A DNA stretch of 64,000 bases, taken from the NCBI RefSeq assembly GCF_050871315.1, contig NZ_JBJLRE010000002.1; one strand, written 5' to 3'. A program made the position numbers and the translations under genes. The DNA comes from Kineococcus gynurae. GTDB taxonomy: Bacteria; Actinomycetota; Actinomycetes; Actinomycetales; Kineococcaceae. Position 1 is the stretch's first letter; every line of letters starts with the position of its first letter. This document shows positions 1-9,339 of the stretch, piece after piece. The notes under the pieces were generated by a model, which saw only the letters and a program-made list of their open reading frames with translations, was not told where the DNA came from and did not search any database.

Positions 1-38
1 GGCGGCGGCGAGACGGATTGACCGAGGGAGAGGGAACG

Positions 39-941
39 GTGGCGGAACCGCTGCGGCTCATGGCCGTGCACGCGCACCCCGACGACGAGTCGAGCAAGGG
101 GGCCGCGTCGATGGCCCGCTACGCGGCCGAGGGCGTCGAGGTCCTGGTCGTCTCCTGCACGGGCGGGGAGCGGGGCGACGTGCTCAACCCGCGCCTGCAG
201 GGCGACGCCCGGCTCGCGCGGGACATGGCCGAGTACCGCCGCCGGGAGATGGCCGAGGCGGCCCGGGTGCTCGGGGTGCAGCACCGCTGGCTCGGCTACG
301 TCGACTCCGGGCTGCCCGAGGGCGACCCGCTGCCCCCGCTGCCGCCGGGGTGCTTCGCGCTGGAGCCGTTGGAGCTGACGACGAACGCACTGGTCCACGT
401 CGTGCGGGAGTTCCGCCCCCACGTGATGACCACCTACGACGAGACGGGCGGCTACCCCCACCCCGACCACATCATGTGCCACAAGGTGTCCCTCGCCGCC
501 TTCGAGGCGGCGGCCGACCCCGAGGCCTTCCCGGCGGCCGGGCCGGCCTGGCAGGTCGACAAGCTCTACTACCACGCGACGTTCCACCGGCGCCGGATCC
601 GGGCGTTCCACGACGCGATGATCGAGCGCGGGTTGGAGTCGCCCTTCGCCGAGTGGGTGCAGCGCATGGACGCCGACGCCGAGGAGGGCCACGCCCACCC
701 CGCCCCGCCGGAGCTCGAGATCACGACCCGCGTCGAGTGCGCCGACTGGTTCGAGACCCGCGACCGGGCGCTGCTCGCCCACGCCACCCAGATCGACCCC
801 GACGGGTTCTTCTTCGGGGTGCCGATGGACCTGCAGCGCGAGATGTGGCCGACCGAGGACTACCACCTCGCGGTGTCGCACGTGCCGACGACGACGCCGG
901 AGGACGACCTGTTCGCCGGGCTGCGCGAGGGGGTCGCGTGA
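39..941 (+). CDS. mca: Mycothiol S-conjugate amidase Mca
   Basis: Zn-dependent amidase of the LmbE/MshB family (300 aa). It cleaves mycothiol S-conjugates of electrophiles and drugs so that the mercapturic acid can be exported and GlcN-Ins recycled. The family motif AHPDDE lies at residues 12-17 and HPDH near residue 145; both carry metal ligands. The GTG at 39 is preferred over an in-frame TTG at 18, because a purine-rich AGAGGG ribosome site ends 4 nt before it. The small membrane-protein gene downstream overlaps it by GTGA, so the two are translationally coupled. Mca is restricted to mycothiol-producing actinobacteria. Confidence 0.93.
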   Translation: MAEPLRLMAVHAHPDDESSKGAASMARYAAEGVEVLVVSCTGGERGDVLNPRLQGDARLARDMAEYRRREMAEAARVLGVQHRWLGYVDSGLPEGDPLPPLPPGCFALEPLELTTNALVHVVREFRPHVMTTYDETGGYPHPDHIMCHKVSLAAFEAAADPEAFPAAGPAWQVDKLYYHATFHRRRIRAFHDAMIERGLESPFAEWVQRMDADAEEGHAHPAPPELEITTRVECADWFETRDRALLAHATQIDPDGFFFGVPMDLQREMWPTEDYHLAVSHVPTTTPEDDLFAGLREGVA

Positions 942-1189
942 GCAGCGCCCTGGTGCTGGCCCTGGTCGCGGCCACCAGCACCCCGGTTCCCACCCGCCAG
1001 GAGACGCCGCCGGCCGATCTCGTCTCGCCCGGCATCGGCGGGTTCCTGGCCCTCTTCCTGCTGGCGCTCGCGGTCTACTTCCTGGGCCGCAGCATGGCCC
1101 GGCGCGTCCGCCGGGTGAACCAGCGGGCCCAGGTCGAGGCGGAAGCGGCTGCGGCGCAGCAGGAGTCCGAGACCCCGCGGCAGGACTAG
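938..1189 (+). CDS. Small single-pass membrane protein coupled to mca
   Basis: An 83-aa protein with a GTG start inside the mca stop (GTGA overlap). It has a hydrophobic N-terminus, a Thr/Pro-rich stretch, a clear membrane segment around residues 33-52 (FLALFLLALAVYFLG), then an Arg-rich cytoplasmic segment and an Ala/Gln/Glu-rich tail. No catalytic motif is visible. Small membrane proteins in this position next to mca are common in actinobacteria, but their function is unknown to me. The TAG stop lies in the palindrome CTAG, which also supplies the stop of the convergent oxidoreductase gene. Confidence 0.8.
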   Translation: MSSALVLALVAATSTPVPTRQETPPADLVSPGIGGFLALFLLALAVYFLGRSMARRVRRVNQRAQVEAEAAAAQQESETPRQD

Positions 1190-2115
1190 GAGACCTCGAC
1201 CCCGCGCTCGCCGGGTGCGCGGGCGGCGAACTCCTCGGCCGCGGCGAGCACGGCGACGGTGTGCCGGTTCGCGCTGACGTCGAGCTCGTCGGGTCGGCCC
1301 GTCCCCGCCGCCTCGCGCAGCCGGTCCACCGCCCGGGCGAAACCCTGCTGGGGGGTCTGGGTGAACCGGGGCAGGTCGTGCCGGCCCCCGGGCCCCCACA
1401 CGGTGGCGAAGCTGCCGCCCGCCCCGGCGGGGGCGGTGAGGGTCAGCGACATCGAGGAACCGGCCGCGGACTCGTGCTCCAGGGCCACGACGAGCGCGTC
1501 GCGCACCCCGCGCCCGGCGGCGACCCGACGGACCGGGCCGAGCAGGGGCAGCAGGACCGACAGGGCGTGCGGTCCGGTGTCCCACAGGCCCCCGCGCTCA
1601 CGGCGCCACATAGAGGCGCCGTACGGGTTGCCGGGGACGTCGATGGACCCGGCCCAGCGGGCCACCGCCCCCTCCCAGGGGCCGTCCCGGCGGGCGCGCG
1701 CGGCGAGCTCGTCCAGCCAGTCGGTGATCTCGGGCTGGAACCGGTAGGTGAGGTAGACGACGGAGGCGACCCCGGAGCGCCGCACGCCCGCGACCAGCTC
1801 GTCGGCGGCGGCGAGGTCCAGCGCGATCGGCTTGTCCAGCAGCAGGTGCCGCCCCGCCGCGGCCGCCCGGAGCGCGACCGTGGCCTGCACGTCCGGGGGC
1901 AGCGCGACGGTCACCGCGTCGACCCGGTCGAGCAGGACGTCGAGGTCGTCGAACCCCTCCCCGCCGTGCTCGGCGGCGGCGGCCCGGGCCCGTCCGACGT
2001 CCCGGCCCCAGAACCCGACCAGCTCGACGTCCGGGTGCGCCGCGAGGGTGGCCCCGTGGCAGGTCCGGGCCCAGTGACCGGTGCCGAGCACGGCGAAGCG
2101 GGTGGGGGTCTTCAC
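1186..2115 (-). CDS. Gfo/Idh/MocA-family oxidoreductase
   Basis: 309-aa NAD(P)-dependent sugar or cyclitol dehydrogenase-like protein. A Rossmann motif (VLGTGHWA) lies near residues 8-15 and the family signature is present as LLDKPIAL near residue 97, where the usual EKP has become DKP with the catalytic-type Lys kept. The C-terminal alpha/beta substrate domain is present. GTG 2115 is chosen because GGGTGG precedes it at suitable spacing and residue 1 falls just before the Rossmann strand. Substrate cannot be told from the sequence. It converges on the mca-coupled gene and is divergent from the lipoprotein gene at 2242. Confidence 0.85.
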   Translation of the reverse strand: MKTPTRFAVLGTGHWARTCHGATLAAHPDVELVGFWGRDVGRARAAAAEHGGEGFDDLDVLLDRVDAVTVALPPDVQATVALRAAAAGRHLLLDKPIALDLAAADELVAGVRRSGVASVVYLTYRFQPEITDWLDELAARARRDGPWEGAVARWAGSIDVPGNPYGASMWRRERGGLWDTGPHALSVLLPLLGPVRRVAAGRGVRDALVVALEHESAAGSSMSLTLTAPAGAGGSFATVWGPGGRHDLPRFTQTPQQGFARAVDRLREAAGTGRPDELDVSANRHTVAVLAAAEEFAARAPGERGVEVS

Positions 2116-2241
2116 CGTTCCACCCTGACAGATCCGCCGGACGTCCTCCCGGGACCGTGAACGTCCGGGCCCGCCCCCGCGTCGTAGGGGTGTCCGGGGC
2201 TCCCCGGTCGCCGATCGCCGCGCAGCAGGAGGATGAGGACC

Positions 2242-3024
2242 ATGGCCGGCTCCGAGGAACGCCGTCCCCGACGTCCGGGCGCCCGGTGGCGTCGGGCGGC
2301 ACCGACCCCGGGGTTGCTGGCCGCGCTGGTGCTGGCCGGTTGCGGCGGGACCGGGGAGGGAGCCGCGATGGGCGCTCCGACGAGCGCCCAGACCAGCGCC
2401 GCCCAGACCAGCGCCGCCCCGACCAGCGCCGCCCGGACCAGCGGCCCCCCGGCCGGCGCGGGGTCGGCCACGGTGGTCGACCTCGACGGGGACGGTCGGC
2501 CCGACACCCTGTGGTTGGCCGACGTGGACGGGGTCCGGACCCTGGGGGTCACCACGACCGGGCACGGCACGCAGTCGGTCCCCTTCACCTCGGCCGCGCC
2601 GCAGGCCGCCTCGGCCTCGGCCGCGATCCTGCAGGGCGGTCAGCCGGTCGTCCTGCTCGACACCGGGCGCTCCGTCCTGCTCTACGGCTACCGCGTCGAG
2701 AACCCCGGGCTGGTCGAGCTGACGAACCCGCAAGGGCAGCAGTACACCTTCGGCCTGGGTTTCACCGACGTCGGGACGGGCCTGCAGTGCCGGCCCGGTG
2801 ACGACGGGCTCGACCTGTACGGCGTCGACGCGCGCAGCGGTCCCGACGAACGGTGGACGGTGACGCGGACCCGGGTCGTGGTCGACGTGAACCGCAGCAG
2901 CGCGCACAACGACGCGACCACGACCGTCGTGAGCGGGGTCACCGCGGACGACCCGGCCGTCGCCGGGGCGCACGGCACCGTCTGCGGCGACGACTCCGGC
3001 GTCGCCGACGAACCCCAGGACTGA
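2242..3024 (+). CDS. Secreted lipoprotein with a Thr-Ser-Ala repeat linker and VCBS-like segment
   Basis: 260-aa lipoprotein with an Arg-rich N-terminus, a hydrophobic stretch and lipobox LAGC (Cys34). A low-complexity TSA linker follows (about residues 45-70, coded by a 15-bp tandem repeat), then a compact domain opening with VVDLDGDGRPDTLW, a calcium-binding-like DxDxDGxxD motif of FG-GAP/VCBS repeats. ATG 2242 is chosen over ATG 2233 because AGGAGG (2227-2232) abuts the latter but is 9 nt from the former. Two cysteines in the C-terminal part may form a disulfide. It is likely anchored on the outer face of the membrane; function unknown. Confidence 0.75.
   Translation: MAGSEERRPRRPGARWRRAAPTPGLLAALVLAGCGGTGEGAAMGAPTSAQTSAAQTSAAPTSAARTSGPPAGAGSATVVDLDGDGRPDTLWLADVDGVRTLGVTTTGHGTQSVPFTSAAPQAASASAAILQGGQPVVLLDTGRSVLLYGYRVENPGLVELTNPQGQQYTFGLGFTDVGTGLQCRPGDDGLDLYGVDARSGPDERWTVTRTRVVVDVNRSSAHNDATTTVVSGVTADDPAVAGAHGTVCGDDSGVADEPQD
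2389..2444 (+). repeat. 15-bp tandem repeat inside the lipoprotein gene
   Basis: The unit CAGACCAGCGCCGCC occurs at 2389-2403 and 2404-2418, with variants at 2419-2433 (one base changed) and a partial copy from 2434. It encodes the QTSAA-type linker just after the lipobox. The unit length is a multiple of three, so copy-number changes would keep the frame. Confidence 0.85.
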
Positions 3025-3067
3025 TCCCGGCCGGCATCTCGGCGGGCCGGACCCCGCAGGGGACGCC

Positions 3068-3079
3068 TACTCTCGCGAC
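3068..3079 (+). promoter_or_regulatory. Leaderless -10 element for the DUF255 gene
   Basis: TACTCT (3068-3073) matches the actinobacterial -10 pattern TANNNT and is followed by 6 nt and then the GTG start. Transcription would begin at or next to the start codon. No ribosome site and no recognisable -35 are present. Confidence 0.5.
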
Positions 3080-5134
<2,055 letters not shown>

Positions 5135-5141
5135 GCCGCGG

Positions 5142-5831
5142 TCAGGCGGCGGTGGCGTGGACGCCGTAGGTGGCCAGGGAGATCCCGACGTAGTGGGCCG
5201 CGAAGGCGACGACCGTGAACGCGTGGAACACCTCGTGGAACCCGAACCAGCGGGGTGAGGGGTTCGGCCGCTTGAGGCCGTAGACCACCGCCCCGGCCGT
5301 GTAGAGCAGCCCGCCGACCACGACCAGGACGGCGACCGCGAGGCCGCCGCCGCGGGTGATGTCACCCAGGTAGCCGACCGCGACCCAGCCGAGGGCCACG
5401 TAGATCGGGGTGTACAGCCAGCGCGGCGCCCCGACCCAGAACACCCGGAAGGCGATGCCGGCCACGGCTCCCGACCAGACCAGCCACAGCAGGACCTGGG
5501 CCCGCCCCGGGGGGAGGGTCGTCACCGCGATCGGGGTGTAGGTGCCGGCGATGATCAGGAAGATGTTGCTGTGGTCGAGCCGGCGCAGCACGGCGTTCGC
5601 CCGCGGTGACCAGACCCGCCGGTGGTAGAGCGCGCTGGTGCCGAACAGCAGGGCCGCGGTCACCGTGAACACGGCCGCGGCGACCGTCGCGGCGGTCGTC
5701 GGGGCGAGCGCGGTGAGCACGGTCCCGGCGGCCACGGCGGCGGGGAAGGTGCCTGCGTGCAGCCAGCCGCGCCACCGGGGGCGGAGCGCCGCCGCGAGGG
5801 TCGGGGGATCGATCGGGAGCGCCGGGCTCAT
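5142..5831 (-). CDS. Hemolysin III / PAQR-family membrane protein (TrhA-like)
   Basis: 229-aa integral membrane protein with seven predicted hydrophobic segments. Family motifs are visible: SALYHRR near residue 66, DHSNIFLIIAGTYTP near residue 86 and FHEVFHAFTV near residue 199, which supply the conserved His and Asp metal ligands of the PAQR/CREST superfamily. Bacterial members have been linked to membrane-fluidity homeostasis. The ATG start lies 7 nt from a -10 element and so is apparently leaderless. It is divergent from the prenyltransferase gene and shares a short palindrome in the intergenic region. Confidence 0.88.
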   Translation of the reverse strand: MSPALPIDPPTLAAALRPRWRGWLHAGTFPAAVAAGTVLTALAPTTAATVAAAVFTVTAALLFGTSALYHRRVWSPRANAVLRRLDHSNIFLIIAGTYTPIAVTTLPPGRAQVLLWLVWSGAVAGIAFRVFWVGAPRWLYTPIYVALGWVAVGYLGDITRGGGLAVAVLVVVGGLLYTAGAVVYGLKRPNPSPRWFGFHEVFHAFTVVAFAAHYVGISLATYGVHATAA

Positions 5832-5844
5832 GCCCCCGACGGTA
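5832..5844 (-). promoter_or_regulatory. Leaderless -10 element for the hemolysin III-like gene
   Basis: On the minus strand TACCGT (5844-5839) is followed by 7 nt and the ATG at 5831. There is no ribosome binding site. Confidence 0.5.
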
Positions 5845-5845
5845 G

Positions 5846-5861
5846 CCTACGCAACCGTAGG
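5846..5861. promoter_or_regulatory. Palindrome in the hemolysin III-like / uppS intergenic region
   Basis: CCTACG-caac-CGTAGG is a perfect inverted repeat with 6-bp arms. It starts one base upstream of the minus-strand -10, so a dimeric regulator bound here would block the promoter. The regulator is unknown. Confidence 0.4.
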
Positions 5862-5906
5862 TTCGGGGGGGCGGCGGAGCTGCCGGGCGGGGTGCCGGAC
5901 GGGGTA

Positions 5907-5919
5907 TACGGTGACGCCG
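5907..5919 (+). promoter_or_regulatory. Leaderless -10 element for the prenyltransferase gene
   Basis: TACGGT (5907-5912), then 7 nt, then ATG 5920. No ribosome site is seen upstream of the start. Confidence 0.5.
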
Positions 5920-6681
5920 ATGGCCTTCCGCGACCTGCTCTACGGCGCGTACGGGCGGCGGCTGGAGAAGTCGCTGGACTCGGCGGCGCTGCCCCGCCAC
6001 GTCGGCATCATGGTCGACGGCAACCGGCGCTGGGCCAAGGCCTTCGGCGAGACCTCCGCCCACGGCCACCGCGCCGGGGCCGACCGGGTCGTGGAGTTCA
6101 TGGGGTGGTGCGCCGACGAGGGCATCGAGGTCGTCACCCTCTACCTGCTCTCCACCGACAACCTCCGACGCCCGGCCGAGGAGCTCGCCCCGCTCATCGA
6201 GATCGTCGAGGACTGCGTGGCCCGCGTGGCGGCGGCCCGCCGGTGGAGGGTGCACCCCGTCGGCGCGCTGGACCTGCTCCCGGCCGAGACCGCCGGGCGG
6301 CTGCGGCGGCTGCAGGAGGAGACCGCCGACATCCGGACGGGTCTGGTCAACGTCGCGATCGGGTACGGGGGTCGGCAGGAGATCGCCGACGCCGTCCGGT
6401 CCTTGCTGCGCGAGCACGCGGCCAGGGGCACCTCGATGGAGGAGCTGGCCGACGTCGTGACCGTCGACCACATCGCCGACCACCTCTACACCAAGGGTCA
6501 GCCGGACCCCGACCTGGTCATCCGGACCTCCGGCGAGCAGCGGCTGAGCGGGTTCCTGCTCTGGCAGAGCGCGCACTCGGAGTTCTACTTCTGCGAGGTC
6601 CTCTGGCCGGACTTCCGCAAGGTCGACTTCCTGCGGGCGCTGCGCTCCTACGCCGCGCGCGAACGCCGCTACGGCGCCTGA
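5920..6681 (+). CDS. uppS: Isoprenyl transferase (cis-prenyltransferase, UppS/Z-FPP synthase family)
   Basis: 253-aa cytosolic enzyme that condenses isopentenyl diphosphate with cis geometry to make polyprenyl diphosphate, precursor of the lipid carrier for cell-wall synthesis. The catalytic signature HVGIMVDGNRRWA lies near residues 28-40, with the essential Asp in VDGN. DLVIRTSGEQRLSGFLLWQ near residue 200 is the second signature and binds IPP. The N-terminus YGAYGRRLEKSL fits the actinobacterial branch that includes the short-chain Z-farnesyl synthase. Whether the product is short or long cannot be decided here. A GTG 9 nt upstream is possible but lies inside the promoter. Confidence 0.9.
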   Translation: MAFRDLLYGAYGRRLEKSLDSAALPRHVGIMVDGNRRWAKAFGETSAHGHRAGADRVVEFMGWCADEGIEVVTLYLLSTDNLRRPAEELAPLIEIVEDCVARVAAARRWRVHPVGALDLLPAETAGRLRRLQEETADIRTGLVNVAIGYGGRQEIADAVRSLLREHAARGTSMEELADVVTVDHIADHLYTKGQPDPDLVIRTSGEQRLSGFLLWQSAHSEFYFCEVLWPDFRKVDFLRALRSYAARERRYGA

Positions 6682-6946
6682 GGGGCCAGTCCGCCAACGG
6701 GGACCGACCGTGACACGAACGGCGGAGTTCCCACGGCGGTTCTCCCGCGGTTCGGGGTGATCGGGGATAGCGTCGGGGACGTGGGGAGGCATCCGCCGCC
6801 CCACCCGGGAGGTCCTTCGTGTCCGCTGCCGCACGCAGCAGGGAGGCCCGGACCCGGGTCGCCCGACGGGAGACCTGAGGTCCCGGTTCCTTGCCGAGGG
6901 GAGCCGGTCCGCGCGCCGCGGTCGGTTCCCGAGACGGGAGACGTCC
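6682..6946 (+). other. Intergenic leader of the PIN-PhoH gene
   Basis: A 265-nt gap. A -10-like TAGCGT at 6768-6773 would start RNA near 6780 and give a leader of about 166 nt. Its first bases (6781-6804) form a hairpin, GTGGGGaGGC against GCCgCCCCAC with loop ATCC. A GTG at 6781 opens a reading frame that overruns into phoH, but its codons are not like those of the neighbouring genes. The first 85 nt hold nothing I recognise. Confidence 0.35.
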
Positions 6947-8314
6947 GTGGTTCAGAACCTCACGACCGCAGCGCCCACCCCGACCGCCGCCCGCGCGGCC
7001 GACGCCGCCGTCCACCGTCGGACCTTCGTCCTCGACACCTCCGTCCTCCTCTCCGACCCCGGTGCGCTGCAACGCTTCGACGAGCACGACGTCGTCCTGC
7101 CCCTGGTCGTGGTCTCCGAGCTGGAGGGCAAGCGTCACCACCCCGAACTGGGCTACCTCGCCCGTGAGTCCCTCCGCCGCCTCGACGACCTGCGCGTGCG
7201 TCACGGCCGGCTGGACCGGCCGCTGCCCATCGGGGAGCAGGGCGGCACGCTGCGGGTCGAGCTCAACCACTCCGAGATCGCCACCCTCCCCGCCGGGCTG
7301 CGGGTGGGGCCCTCGGCGAGCAGCAACGACACCCGGATCCTGGCCGTGGCCCGCAACCTGGCCGACGAGGGGCTCGACGTCACGGTCGTCTCCAAGGACG
7401 TGCCGCTGCGGGTCAAGGCCTCCGCGGTGGGGCTCGCCGCCGAGGAGTACCGCGCCGAGCTCGTCCCGGACTCCGGCTGGACCGGGGTCAGCGAGCTGGG
7501 GGCGAGCGCGGAGGAGGTGTCCGCGCTCTACGAGACCGGGCGCCTCGAGCACGCCGAGGGTCGGGAGCTGCCGACCAACACCGGGGTCGTCCTCGCCTCG
7601 CCGCGCGGCCACGCCCTGGCCCGGGTGCTGCCGGACAAGCAGCTGCGGCTGGTCAAGGGCGACCGCGACGCCTTCGGGGTCCACGGGCGCTCCGCCGAGC
7701 AGCGGATCGCCCTCGACCTGCTGCTCGACCCCGAGGTCAGCATCGTCTCCCTCGGTGGCCGGGCCGGGACGGGCAAGTCGGCCCTCGCGCTCTGCGCCGG
7801 GCTGGAGGCCGTGCTGGAACGCCGGGAGCACCGCAAGGTGGTCGTGTTCCGGCCGCTCTACGCCGTCGGCGGTCAGGACCTCGGCTACCTGCCCGGGACC
7901 GAGGCCGAGAAGATGGGGCCCTGGGGGCAGGCCGTCTTCGACACCCTCGAGGCCCTCGTCTCGCCCGACGTGGTCGAGGAGGTGCTGGCCCGCGGGATGC
8001 TCGAGGTCCTCCCGCTCACGCACATCCGCGGACGCTCGCTGCACGACTCCTTCGTCGTGGTCGACGAGGCCCAGTCCCTCGAGCGCAACGTCCTGCTGAC
8101 CGTCCTGTCCCGGATCGGGCAGAACTCCAAGGTGGTGCTCACCCACGACGTCGCCCAGCGGGACAACCTGCGGGTCGGGCGGCACGACGGGGTGGCGGCC
8201 GTGGTCGAGGCGCTGAAGGGGCACCCGTTGTTCGCCCACGTCACGCTCACCCGGTCGGAGCGCTCACCGGTGGCCGCACTCGTGACGGAGCTGCTGGCCG
8301 ACTTCGGCGCCTGA
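6947..8314 (+). CDS. PIN-domain PhoH-like ATPase
   Basis: 455 aa. The N-terminal PIN domain (about residues 25-150) has acidic residues in VLDTSVLL (Asp near 30) and a later DTRIL/SKD set, typical of Mg-dependent RNases. The C-terminal PhoH domain (about 235-450) has a Walker A motif GRAGTGKSAL near residue 273 and a Walker B motif VVVDEAQ near residue 371. This architecture is known from mycobacterial PhoH2, an RNA helicase-RNase and toxin-like protein. The GTG start has CGGGAG upstream at good spacing. Unlike the mycobacterial locus, I see no small antitoxin-like gene just upstream. Confidence 0.9.
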   Translation: MVQNLTTAAPTPTAARAADAAVHRRTFVLDTSVLLSDPGALQRFDEHDVVLPLVVVSELEGKRHHPELGYLARESLRRLDDLRVRHGRLDRPLPIGEQGGTLRVELNHSEIATLPAGLRVGPSASSNDTRILAVARNLADEGLDVTVVSKDVPLRVKASAVGLAAEEYRAELVPDSGWTGVSELGASAEEVSALYETGRLEHAEGRELPTNTGVVLASPRGHALARVLPDKQLRLVKGDRDAFGVHGRSAEQRIALDLLLDPEVSIVSLGGRAGTGKSALALCAGLEAVLERREHRKVVVFRPLYAVGGQDLGYLPGTEAEKMGPWGQAVFDTLEALVSPDVVEEVLARGMLEVLPLTHIRGRSLHDSFVVVDEAQSLERNVLLTVLSRIGQNSKVVLTHDVAQRDNLRVGRHDGVAAVVEALKGHPLFAHVTLTRSERSPVAALVTELLADFGA

Positions 8315-8637
8315 TCGTTCACCCGGATGCGTGTGAGGTTGCCCACGAAAGTCGACGAACAGTCGCGCCACTGTTACCTCTCCGTGACGAAACCGAGTCT
8401 GGACGTTTGCCAGGAGGCCGGGGGAGCAGGCACCGTCGTACCTCGACAGCACGCACCACCGGCTCCCCCTCCCGCCCGCGGCTCCGCTCCCGGGCATGTG
8501 CGGGACCGGACCTCACGACGGGATCGCACCCCTGGCGGGTGACGCTGCCCCACGGCCCCGAGCGGGCCGGGCTCCCGTGATCCGGGGTGGTGCGCGAAGA
8601 TCGACCGGGCGTGGGCCGGGCGACCGAGGGAAGGCCT
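8315..8637 (+). other. Long upstream region of the secreted muralytic-type gene
   Basis: A 323-nt gap with no convincing gene. It holds a GTTAC-N6-GTGAC direct repeat (8373-8388) and an 8-bp inverted repeat, GGGGGAGC (8420-8427) with GCTCCCCC (8462-8469), in a GC-rich stretch that could fold in the RNA. The region resembles the long leaders often found before actinobacterial cell-wall hydrolase genes. Conserved core motifs of the c-di-AMP riboswitch are not found. Confidence 0.4.
8373..8388 (+). promoter_or_regulatory. MtrA-like direct repeat GTTAC-N6-GTGAC
   Basis: Two pentamers 11 bp apart (8373-8377 and 8384-8388). OmpR-family regulators bind such repeats. MtrA, which controls cell-wall hydrolase genes in actinobacteria, is the likely candidate by context. 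The assignment is an inference. Confidence 0.35.
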
Positions 8638-9318
8638 CGTTTGCCGCACCGTCCGACCCACCGTTCGACCACCGTCCGCCCCGAGCGCCCGACCGAGAGC
8701 ACGCGCGGCTTCGTCCGCCGCCGCGCCCTCGCGGGGACGGCCGTCCTGACCCTGGCCGCAACCGTGGTGCTCGGGGCCTCGGCGGCCACCGGCCCGGCCC
8801 CCGAGGCCGAGGCGGCCGAGCCGGACCACCTGTACCTGGCCGCCGTGGCCGCCCACCAGGACCTGACCGCCGACGCCTTCTTCTCGGCGCGGGACTCCCG
8901 GGCGGCCACCAACGCGCGCATCGCCGAGGAGCAGCGCCTGGCCGCCGAGGCCGAGGCCGCGCGGCTGGCCGAGGAGGCCCGCATCGCGGCCGCCCAGGAG
9001 GCCACCCGCAACGCCCAGCGCGACCCGCAGGCCGCGGCGCAGGCCCTGGCCGCCGACCGCGGCTGGGGTGCCGACCAGTTCGGCTGCCTGGTCAAGCTCT
9101 GGAACAAGGAGTCGGGCTGGCGCTGGGACGCCGACAACCCCTCCTCCAGCGCCTACGGGATCCCGCAGGCCCTCCCCGGCAAGAAGATGGCCTCCGCCGG
9201 GGCCGACTGGGAGACCAACCCCCTCACCCAGATCACCTGGGGCCTGGGGTACATCGAGAACCGCTACGGCTCGCCCTGCCGGGCGTGGTCGCACTCGCAG
9301 TCGGTCAACTGGTACTGA
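8638..9318 (+). CDS. Secreted lysozyme-like / transglycosylase-fold protein
   Basis: 226 aa. A positively charged N-terminus and signal peptide (RRRALAGTAVLTLAATVVLGAS) are followed by an Ala/Glu-rich helical stretch (EEQRLAAEAEAARLAEEAR) and a C-terminal domain with LWNKESGWRWDADNPSSSAYGIPQA, typical of the aggregation-promoting-factor/transglycosylase-like group of actinobacteria. The Glu in KES is the probable catalytic acid. It probably acts on peptidoglycan outside the membrane. TTG 8638 is chosen because GAGGGAAGG lies 5-6 nt upstream; GTG 8587 is an alternative with a weaker ribosome site. Confidence 0.82.
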   Translation, partial: RLPHRPTHRSTTVRPERPTESTRGFVRRRALAGTAVLTLAATVVLGASAATGPAPEAEAAEPDHLYLAAVAAHQDLTADAFFSARDSRAATNARIAEEQRLAAEAEAARLAEEARIAAAQEATRNAQRDPQAAAQALAADRGWGADQFGCLVKLWNKESGWRWDADNPSSSAYGIPQALPGKKMASAGADWETNPLTQITWGLGYIENRYGSPCRAWSHSQSVNWY

Positions 9319-9339
9319 TTCCCGGGCGCGATCCCGGAC

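Noticed and set aside
6757..7167. Reading frame upstream of and overlapping the PIN-PhoH gene
   Set aside because: It overruns the start of phoH in another frame, is Pro/Arg/Gly-rich, and has no domain. The -10 at 6768 is better explained as the phoH promoter.
8327..8542. Short plus-strand reading frame in the region before the muralytic-type gene
   Set aside because: No ribosome site, Pro/Arg-rich without domain, and it runs across the inverted repeat and the promoter-like repeat.
8315..8637. c-di-AMP (ydaO-type) riboswitch before the muralytic-type gene
   Set aside because: The gene context fits, but I cannot find the conserved GGGTGAATCC-type and AGCTAACCTCG-type core segments; only scattered G-rich similarity is present.
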